Source: Mariprofundus sp. (GTDB lineage Bacteria; Pseudomonadota; Zetaproteobacteria; Mariprofundales; Mariprofundaceae). Taken from it: a stretch of DNA of 8,109 nucleotides. The DNA is taken from positions 1-8,109 of the forward strand of contig JAJFLF010000139.1 of NCBI GenBank assembly GCA_021772845.1, written 5' to 3'. Made by a program: the position numbers and the translations under genes. Shown here in pieces: positions 1-4,525 of this stretch (its first letter is position 1; every line of letters starts with the position of its first letter). Under the pieces are notes generated by a model that saw only the letters and a list, made by a program, of their open reading frames with translations, made no database searches and was not told the DNA's origin.

Positions 1-74
1 TCACCAAGAATCTTGGCAAGATTGGCATGAATGCCTTTCAGCTTAGAACGCGGACGTTTGTTACGGGGGCTCAA
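1..74 (-). CDS. Possible N-terminal fragment of an unidentified protein
   Basis: Downstream of hinT on the same strand an open frame runs off the window edge. Read from a TTG at 74-72 it gives a very basic N-terminus (SPRNKRPRSKLKGIHANLA, then KILG). The same frame stays open further upstream to a GTG overlapping the 3' end of hinT, so the start is uncertain. Neither start has a convincing SD. I do not recognise the product. The codons look plausible for coding, but the fragment is too short to be sure. A plus-strand reading of the same bases, ending at a stop near 83, cannot be excluded. A 13-bp near-palindrome (CCAAGAATCTTGG, 3-15 on plus) lies inside it. Confidence 0.25.
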   Translation of the reverse strand, partial: MSPRNKRPRSKLKGIHANLAKILG

Positions 75-93
75 TGTGGATAAACTGTAAAAA

Positions 94-423
94 TCAAAAT
101 GGTAATTTTTTGCCACCAAGAATATGGGCATGCAGATGGAATACTTCCTGACCTCCGCCTTCACGCACATTGATGACTACACGGTAACCGTCAGCCAGAT
201 CTAATACCTCATCAGCAATATGGCTTACCCTCTCCATCAACAGACCGAGCAGGGCAGGGTCATTACAATCGCTCAGCGTAGCGACATGCAGTTTGGGGAT
301 GACCAGTACATGTATTGGCGCTTTAGGGTGAATATCATGAAAGGCGAGCACTGAATCATCTTCATATGCCTTGTTGCAGGGGATATCTCCGGCAATGATC
401 TTGCAGAATAGACAGTTATTCAT
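94..423 (-). CDS. hinT: HIT-family purine nucleoside phosphoramidase (HinT-like)
   Basis: 109-residue cytosolic histidine-triad protein of the HINT branch, a family that hydrolyses purine nucleoside phosphoramidates and adenylylated substrates such as lysyl-AMP. The signature H-x-H-x-H is seen at residues 96-102 (HLHAHIL) inside QEVFHLHAHILGG. By family precedent the middle His98 is the nucleophile that becomes adenylylated. C4 and C7 (CLFC) with downstream histidines match the zinc-binding variant of the family. The N-terminal KIIAGDIPCNKAYEDD and HPKAPIHVLVIPKLH segments are typical. The start is fixed by SD AAGGAG at 433-438, nine bases upstream of the ATG. The protein ends only five residues after the GG of the triad motif, against about twelve in E. 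coli HinT, whose tail influences activity. It may be co-transcribed with oadB, but a structured 184-bp gap separates them. Confidence 0.93.
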   Translation of the reverse strand: MNNCLFCKIIAGDIPCNKAYEDDSVLAFHDIHPKAPIHVLVIPKLHVATLSDCNDPALLGLLMERVSHIADEVLDLADGYRVVINVREGGGQEVFHLHAHILGGKKLPF

Positions 424-441
424 AAGAGACTACTCCTTAGG

Positions 442-584
442 GGAAACGCTGATCAATTCAGCGTTTCCGTGCAGGCCATGGACGGCCTGCCAAATCAGGC
501 ATGTAAGTGCTTGATTTGTAAGCAAAGGTAAAACCACGTTTTTTCCTTTGCGAGCTGATTAGTGCCTGGATGGCACACATCAGC
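442..584. other. Array of five consecutive hairpins between oadB and hinT
   Basis: The 184-bp gap contains five perfect or near-perfect inverted repeats separated by 0-3 bases. HP1 442-468: 11-bp stem GGAAACGCTGA, 5-base loop. HP2 471-490: 7-bp stem GCAGGCC, 6-base loop. HP3 491-518: 7-bp CAAATCA stem, bulges, then 4 bp with one G-U closing a 4-base loop (GUAA, a GNRA loop, in the plus-strand RNA). HP4 522-551: 7-bp GCAAAGG stem, internal loop, 5-bp AAAAC/GTTTT, 3-base loop. HP5 554-584: 6-bp GCTGAT stem, internal loop, 5-bp GTGCC/GGCAC, 5-base loop. The stems differ in sequence, so this is not a simple repeat. No hairpin on either strand is followed by a U-run, so none is a canonical intrinsic terminator. 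Candidates are an intercistronic mRNA stabilising or processing element, or a small RNA on either strand. The structure is directly visible; its function is not known. Confidence 0.75.
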
Positions 585-607
585 ATTTCATTCGATGGCA
601 AAGTTCT

Positions 608-1750
608 CTATCCTCCAACAATGGCCAATAGAACACCTGCGGCCACGGCAGAACCAATAACACCGGCCACGTTTGGACCCATGGCATGCATGAGCAGGAA
701 GTTGTGGTGATCTGATTCTAAACCGACCTTGTTCACGACACGTGATGCCATCGGTACGGCAGATACACCGGCAGCACCAATGAGTGGATTGATTTTTCCG
801 TCAGACAGGCGATACATCAATTTACCCATCAGCACACCCGCCGCAGTACCTACACCAAAAGCAATCATACCAAGTAGCAGAATACCCAGTGTTTCAACAT
901 TCAGGAAATGGCTGGCTTCCAATTTGGAACCCACCGAAAGCCCCAGGAATATGGTTACAATATTGATGATTTCATTCTGTGCAGCATTGGACAGACGATC
1001 CACTACACCGGATTCGCGTAGCAGGTTACCAAAAGTAAGCATGCCGATCAGTGGTGCAGCAGTTGGCAGAAAGATGATGCATAGAACCAGTACGATCAGC
1101 GGGAAAGCAATTTTTTCAGCTTTACTGACATGACGTAATTGCGCCATTTTCACTTTACGTTCTTTTTCCGTAGTGAGCAGTCGCATGATAGGGGGCTGAA
1201 TAATTGGCACCAGCGCCATATATGAATAAGCAGCCACAGCAATCGCACCGAGAAGATCAGGTGCGAGTTTGGATGCCAGGAAAATAGCAGTAGGACCATC
1301 TGCACCACCGATAATGCCGATTGCGGCAGCATCAGCCAGGCTGAATTCGAATCCTGGGATATAGTTCAATGCCAGAGCACCAATCAGCGTGGTGAAAATA
1401 CCGAACTGAGCAGCAGCCCCAAGTAGCAAGGTTCTTGGCATAGCAATCAACGCACCAAAATCCGTTAATGCTCCCACACCCATAAAGATAAGCAGCGGGA
1501 ATACACCTGTTTCAATACCGACTGAATAAAGCAGGCCTAGTAGGCCGTCCGGGCCTGAAATAGCCGCAATAGGAATATTGCTCAATATGGCACCAAAACC
1601 CATGGGCAGTAGCAGCAGTGGTTCATATTTTTTGACAATGGCAAGGAATAGTAACAGCAAGCCAACGCCGATCATCAACAGCTGTCCCCATTCTAAATTG
1701 GCAATGCCTGTGGTGATCCAGAGTTTATTGAACAGTTCGCTTTCCATCAT
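608..1750 (-). CDS. oadB: Sodium-pumping oxaloacetate decarboxylase, beta subunit
   Basis: 380-residue polytopic inner-membrane protein of the OadB/MmdB/GcdB family. It decarboxylates the carboxybiotin of the alpha subunit and couples this to Na+ export. Hydrophobic helices fill most of the chain, with a charged cytoplasmic-type loop near 190-212. The signature GGADGPTAIFLASKLAP lies at 148-164. D151 corresponds to Asp203 of the Klebsiella enzyme, and the other known functional residues also align at a constant offset of 52: Y177, N321, G325, S330 and R337. This supports an intact pump. The shorter length (about 380 rather than about 430) reflects a shorter N-terminus, which many homologues share. 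The ATG overlaps the oadA stop in ATGA, indicating translational coupling. A second ATG immediately follows, so the true start may be one codon later. No strong SD is needed or seen. It ends TAG, 24 bases before the hairpin array. Confidence 0.96.
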   Translation of the reverse strand: MMESELFNKLWITTGIANLEWGQLLMIGVGLLLLFLAIVKKYEPLLLLPMGFGAILSNIPIAAISGPDGLLGLLYSVGIETGVFPLLIFMGVGALTDFGALIAMPRTLLLGAAAQFGIFTTLIGALALNYIPGFEFSLADAAAIGIIGGADGPTAIFLASKLAPDLLGAIAVAAYSYMALVPIIQPPIMRLLTTEKERKVKMAQLRHVSKAEKIAFPLIVLVLCIIFLPTAAPLIGMLTFGNLLRESGVVDRLSNAAQNEIINIVTIFLGLSVGSKLEASHFLNVETLGILLLGMIAFGVGTAAGVLMGKLMYRLSDGKINPLIGAAGVSAVPMASRVVNKVGLESDHHNFLLMHAMGPNVAGVIGSAVAAGVLLAIVGG

Positions 1751-3525
1751 GCGATAGTAACCAGTGGCTGACCGACAGTAACAGAATCGCCTTCTTTCAC
1801 TTCGATGCTAACGATTTTTCCTTTATGACTGGAGCGTACTTCCGTTTCCATTTTCATCGCTTCCATAATCAGGATGACATCACCATCGTTGACCATTTGA
1901 TTTGGTGTGACCTGAATTTTAAAGATATTTCCTGCCATAGGCGCACCAACAGATGTAGTTGGAACATTGATAGCAGGAGCTGCTGCTGGGGTAACCGGTG
2001 TTTCAGGTGTGCCAGTAGCTGGATGCATGGAGGTGACAGCACCCTCTGGTGACACAACAACATCATAATCCATACCATTAACCGTGATGTTGTAACGTTC
2101 TGAAACAGAAGGAATAAGAGCTTCCTCTTCTTCTTCTATCCATGGGGCGGTTTCAAATACATCAGGATTATCGCGGTTTTTGAGATATTTCAAGCCAATT
2201 TGTGGGAACAGGGCGTAAATCAGTACATCATCTACAAGTTTATTGGATAGTTCAAAGCCCTTTTCAGCTGCGATACCAGCCAGTTCCAGCGTTAATCTGT
2301 CCATCTCATCTTCAATCAGATCAGCTGGACGACAGGTGATTGGTTTGCCACCTTCAAGTACTTTGATTTGTAGTTCACTGTTCACTGGAGCAGGTGTTTT
2401 TCCATATTCACCTTTAAGAATACCAAGTGTTTCTTTGGTGACGGTACGATAACGCTCACCTGACAACACATTGAAAACCGCCTGAGTACCAACAATTTGA
2501 GAGGTCGGTGTTACCAGCGGAATAAAACCAAGATCTTCGCGTACGCGGGGGATCTCTAGCAACACTTCATCAAAACGGTCATCAGCATTTTGCAAAACCA
2601 ACTGACTCTCCAGATTGGTCAGCATGCCACCAGGTACCTGAGCAACGAGAATACGGGAATCAATACCCTTCAATGATCCTTCAAATTTGCTGTATTTTTT
2701 ACGGACAACTCTTAAGTCAGCAGCAACGTCTTCCAGTAGCTTAAGATCAAGGCCTGTTGCACGCTCTTCATCTTCCATAATGGCGACAACCGATTCGGTA
2801 GCTGAATGCCCATAGGTGTGGCTCATGGATGAAATGCTGGTATCAACCATATCAATGCCGGCTTCTACCGCTTTTACAATCGCAGCAGTACTCATGCCTG
2901 TAGTCGCATGAGCGTGCAGTGAAATAGGGATGCCTACTGACTCTTTCAAACGCCCAACAAGCTCTTCAGCAGCATAGGGTTTGAGCAGGCCGGACATATC
3001 TTTAATGCAGATGGAGTGGCAGCCCATCTCTTCAAGCTCTTTGCCCATATCGACTTGCATTTCAAGGGTATGCACCGGGCTCACTGTGTAACAAATGGTG
3101 CCTTGAGCGTGTTTGCCTACTTTAAGTGTTGCTTTAACAGCGGTTTCCAGATTGCGCATATCATTCATGGCATCAAAAATACGGAAGACATCCATTCCAT
3201 TTTTGGCAGCACGTTCAACAAATGCATTCACCACATCATCAGCATAATGACGATAACCGAGAATATTCTGGCCACGGAATAACATTTGAGAGCGCGTATT
3301 GGGCATCGCTTCACTCAACAGGCGCAGGCGCTCCCATGGGTCCTCACCAAGATAACGGATGCAGGAATCAAACGTTGCACCACCCCATAATTCAGCAGAC
3401 CAATAGCCCACTTTATCCAATTTTTCTGCAATCGGTAACATGTCCTCAATGCGCATGCGTGTTGCCAATAGCGACTGATGACCGTCACGAAGGACGAGTT
3501 CGGTAATTCCGAGCGGCTGATTCAT
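1747..3525 (-). CDS. oadA: Oxaloacetate decarboxylase, alpha subunit (carboxyltransferase plus biotin carrier)
   Basis: 592-residue cytoplasmic subunit that transfers the carboxyl group of oxaloacetate to its own biotin, releasing pyruvate, before OadB decarboxylates it. Residues about 5-270 form the HMGL-like carboxyltransferase barrel. The metal-site residues are visible: D14 in LRDGHQS and H204/H206 in SLHAHATTGM. K175 lies in the conserved CIKDMSG. Residues about 290-460 are the conserved carboxylase domain shared with pyruvate carboxylase. An acidic EEEEE patch follows (464-468), then a Pro/Ala/Thr linker (about 503-525) and a biotinyl domain with EAMKMET at 555-561, where K558 is the expected biotinylated lysine. 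The length is normal for OadA. SD AGGAGA at 3535-3540 is nine bases from the ATG. It lies 29 bases downstream of oadG and overlaps oadB by four bases. The start codon sits in a 12-bp palindrome. Confidence 0.97.
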   Translation of the reverse strand: MNQPLGITELVLRDGHQSLLATRMRIEDMLPIAEKLDKVGYWSAELWGGATFDSCIRYLGEDPWERLRLLSEAMPNTRSQMLFRGQNILGYRHYADDVVNAFVERAAKNGMDVFRIFDAMNDMRNLETAVKATLKVGKHAQGTICYTVSPVHTLEMQVDMGKELEEMGCHSICIKDMSGLLKPYAAEELVGRLKESVGIPISLHAHATTGMSTAAIVKAVEAGIDMVDTSISSMSHTYGHSATESVVAIMEDEERATGLDLKLLEDVAADLRVVRKKYSKFEGSLKGIDSRILVAQVPGGMLTNLESQLVLQNADDRFDEVLLEIPRVREDLGFIPLVTPTSQIVGTQAVFNVLSGERYRTVTKETLGILKGEYGKTPAPVNSELQIKVLEGGKPITCRPADLIEDEMDRLTLELAGIAAEKGFELSNKLVDDVLIYALFPQIGLKYLKNRDNPDVFETAPWIEEEEEALIPSVSERYNITVNGMDYDVVVSPEGAVTSMHPATGTPETPVTPAAAPAINVPTTSVGAPMAGNIFKIQVTPNQMVNDGDVILIMEAMKMETEVRSSHKGKIVSIEVKEGDSVTVGQPLVTIA

Positions 3526-3534
3526 CTGCAGATG
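3523..3534. promoter_or_regulatory. 12-bp palindrome on the oadA start codon
   Basis: CATCTGCAGATG is a perfect palindrome filling the space between the oadA SD and its start, with the ATG as its last three bases on the minus strand. In RNA it could fold as a 4-bp stem with a UGCA loop, placing AUG in the 3' arm. This might modulate initiation, or it could be chance. A similar arrangement occurs at uvrB. Confidence 0.3.
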
Positions 3535-3554
3535 TCTCCTAGAAAAATGTTCGT

Positions 3555-3794
3555 TTATCCTTTGCGGTGAGGGTGTTCAGAGCGGTATAATTTAACGGCT
3601 TTGGTAACGACCTCGATCAGGTCAGCATTATCAGCGTTGGACGTTGCGTTTGACGCATCAGTTGGAGCCGTTTCGAATTTCTGAATCAGTTGAGAGGTTA
3701 GGCTGAGTACGCCAATGAGAAGGGTGAGAAACAGGAAAACTACACCCATTCCCAGAGCCATCAATTGTAAACCTTCTTGCATCAGTTCGTTCAT
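3555..3794 (-). CDS. oadG: Oxaloacetate decarboxylase, gamma subunit
   Basis: 79-residue small membrane subunit that joins alpha and beta. One N-terminal membrane helix (about residues 11-35, LMALGMGVVFLFLTLLIGVL) has the family's L-x-L-G-M-G-x-V-F-x-F-L pattern. A polar Ala/Asn/Asp linker (about 43-58) follows, then a C-terminal amphipathic segment (LIEVVTKAVKLYRSE) that typifies OadG and binds OadA. The tail SEHPHRKG carries two histidines, in keeping with the Zn2+ binding reported for OadG tails. I prefer the ATG at 3794 (MNELMQEG, the usual OadG opening) over an in-frame GTG three codons upstream, for which GGAG is too close. The SD is weak for the ATG (GGAG about 13 bases away). It is the first gene of the oad operon. 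A hairpin with GGA in its loop lies in the probable leader. Confidence 0.92.
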   Translation of the reverse strand: MNELMQEGLQLMALGMGVVFLFLTLLIGVLSLTSQLIQKFETAPTDASNATSNADNADLIEVVTKAVKLYRSEHPHRKG

Positions 3795-3987
3795 GGTTAC
3801 CACTTCACTCCATCAATCTTGCATAAGACGCGCGAACTCTAGGTTAAATGCGCCTCATATTCCACATATGAGACAGCATTTATTTTAAACGTGGTGGTTT
3901 GAAAGGGGTTGACAAACAATAGCATACAGCGGTGCTGCTTCTGCTTTTAAGCTGAAGGCTGATTGATTTGCAACAGAATGTGTTCAG
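3795..3987. other. Intergenic region upstream of the oad operon
   Basis: 193 bp between the Gln-rich gene and oadG must contain the oad promoter if the operon has its own. The minus strand shows a -10-like TAAAAT at 3882-3887, but no matching -35 at 16-18 bases, so I do not call a promoter. The stretch also holds the hairpin at 3854-3872 and an imperfect, U-run-less hairpin near 3938-3957. No small ORF with a good SD is evident. Confidence 0.5.
3854..3872 (-). promoter_or_regulatory. Hairpin in the probable oadG leader, GGA in its loop
   Basis: CTCATAT and ATATGAG form a perfect 7-bp stem around a 5-base loop, which on the minus strand reads GTGGA. It lies about 60 bases upstream of the oadG start and downstream of the -10-like TAAAAT, so it would fall in the 5' UTR. 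A GGA in a hairpin loop, with a second GGA (ATGGAG) at the SD region of oadG, is the usual arrangement for CsrA/RsmA translational control. It could equally be a DNA operator. There is no U-run, so it is not a terminator. Confidence 0.35.
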
Positions 3988-4284
3988 CTACGCAACAACA
4001 TCGATTTTATTGTTTTCCGGTAGCTTGGTTGATTGGTTTACCGGCTGCTGTTTGTTGACTTCGATAGCTTGCGCCAGTTCTTTGCCAACTTGAACTTCAA
4101 CTTTTTGCTGTGGTGTTGCTTCTTTGTTTTCAGCGCCGGCTAATTGACGCGCTTCTGAAGAAACCTGAACGGTCACCGAAGCTTGCCTTGATTGTTCTGC
4201 GCTTTGAACCTGATTTTGCTGTGTTTGGTTAACAGTGTTTTGATCAATGGCGGCTGCCGGGGTGGCTGTAGGTACAATAATCAT
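3988..4284 (-). CDS. Small Gln-rich protein of unknown function
   Basis: 98-residue hypothetical protein that I do not recognise. The start is set at 4284 because AGGAGGA (4289-4295) lies four bases upstream of this ATG. An upstream in-frame ATG at 4392 would add 36 residues but runs through the structured leader and lacks an SD. The chain opens with MIIVPTATPAAA, which is too short and Pro-rich for a signal peptide. It is low-complexity and polar, with about 17 glutamines. It has no Cys, His, Trp, Tyr or Phe, and so is probably disordered. Residues 37-49 (VTVQVSSEARQLA) resemble a short beta-strand-plus-helix motif seen in several small flagella-associated or FlgM-like proteins, but this is too weak to assign a role. 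It is divergent from uvrB and upstream of oadG on the same strand. The strong SD and structured leader argue that it is a real, regulated gene. Confidence 0.7.
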   Translation of the reverse strand: MIIVPTATPAAAIDQNTVNQTQQNQVQSAEQSRQASVTVQVSSEARQLAGAENKEATPQQKVEVQVGKELAQAIEVNKQQPVNQSTKLPENNKIDVVA

Positions 4285-4288
4285 CGAA

Positions 4289-4296
4289 TCCTCCTC
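4289..4296 (-). promoter_or_regulatory. Strong ribosome binding site that decides the start of the Gln-rich gene
   Basis: On the minus strand GAGGAGGA precedes ATG at 4284 by four bases, a near-ideal SD. It selects this start over the longer frame from 4392. The same bases are complementary to CTCCTCCT at 4373-4380 in the leader, so the site could be hidden by intramolecular pairing. Confidence 0.8.
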
Positions 4297-4311
4297 ACAA
4301 GGTATAAGTAT

Positions 4312-4406
4312 TGATCGCACTATCTTCTTTATGTGAGCTGGGAAATCATTTCCCAAATATTGCGCTATGCGCAGGAGGAGTCCGTGTACCACCTTTTGTG
4401 CGATCA
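4312..4406 (-). promoter_or_regulatory. Structured 5' leader, candidate cis-regulatory RNA
   Basis: A 9-bp perfect helix P1 (TGATCGCAC at 4398-4406 with GTGCGATCA at 4312-4320, minus-strand reading) encloses two hairpins. P2 (4361-4373) is TGCGC-ATA-GCGCA. P3 (4339-4355) is a near-palindrome, TGGGAA/TTCCCA with a 5-base loop. The P1-P2 junction (24 bases, 4374-4397) contains CTCCTCC, complementary to the gene's SD just 3' of P1. TCCTCCT/AGGAGGA gives seven pairs. Pairing with P1 formed would be a pseudoknot, a known way for riboswitches to hide an SD. No known riboswitch class is recognisable by eye. A DNA-level operator array is the alternative. Confidence 0.5.
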
Positions 4407-4410
4407 GTTA

Positions 4411-4416
4411 TGTATA
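4411..4416 (-). promoter_or_regulatory. Possible -10 element of the Gln-rich gene
   Basis: TATACA on the minus strand lies five bases before the 5' arm of P1, so transcription would begin almost exactly at the structured leader. No good -35 (best AAAGTC at 17 bp) is present, so the call is tentative or implies an activator. Confidence 0.3.
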
Positions 4417-4445
4417 TCGGCACTCGTGTTACAGACTTTAATTTC

Positions 4446-4466
4446 AGGTAAAACTTTTAGGTAAAA
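4446..4466. repeat. Two direct copies of AGGTAAAA in the uvrB upstream region
   Basis: AGGTAAAA occurs at 4446-4453 and again at 4459-4466, 13 bp apart start to start, between the divergent uvrB and Gln-rich genes. Short direct repeats at this spacing can be sites for a regulator, but they are also expected in AT-rich DNA. I see no convincing sigma-70 promoter for uvrB and no LexA-type CTG-N10-CAG box in this region. Confidence 0.3.
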
Positions 4467-4511
4467 GATATTGTTGTGAATATGTACTGGATTCAATTTT
4501 GCTTGGGGTTA

Positions 4512-4525
4512 GCATCGCGCGATGC
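4512..4525. promoter_or_regulatory. 14-bp palindrome on the uvrB start codon
   Basis: GCATCGCGCGATGC is a perfect 14-bp palindrome that includes the uvrB ATG (4522-4524). In mRNA it can fold as a 5-bp stem with a GCGC loop, with AUG in the 3' arm. The weak SD (GGGGT, 4505-4509) lies about 12 bases from the ATG, longer than usual. Folding would therefore alter access to, or the distance from, the start. Confidence 0.45.

Noticed and set aside
442..468. HP1 as an intrinsic terminator for oadB or for a plus-strand transcript
   Set aside because: The 11-bp stem is strong but is followed by CCCCTAAGGAG on minus and by another hairpin on plus, with no U-tract.
729..3506. Plus-strand open frames opposite oadB and oadA
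   Set aside because: They are antisense shadows of well-conserved genes, without SDs or recognisable protein features.
3909..3914. Perfect -35 hexamer TTGACA on the plus strand
   Set aside because: No -10-like hexamer lies 16-18 bp downstream, and no plus-strand gene follows for about 600 bp.
3938..3957. Intrinsic terminator after the Gln-rich gene (CTTC-T-GCT / AGC-T-GAAG hairpin)
   Set aside because: The stem is short with a T-T mismatch, and no U-run follows on either strand.
4285..4392. 36-residue N-terminal extension of the Gln-rich protein
   Set aside because: It lacks an SD, differs in composition from the rest, and lies within the structured leader. The internal ATG at 4284 has a near-perfect SD.
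4384..4464. 26-codon plus-strand ORF with GTG start after AGGAGGAG, a possible leader peptide for uvrB
   Set aside because: The SD-like bases are better explained as the complement of the minus-strand anti-SD. The peptide has no recognisable feature and the start is GTG.
4407..4521. LexA (SOS) operator upstream of uvrB
   Set aside because: No CTG-N10-CAG or close variant is found in the upstream bases. A clade-specific LexA motif cannot be excluded by eye.
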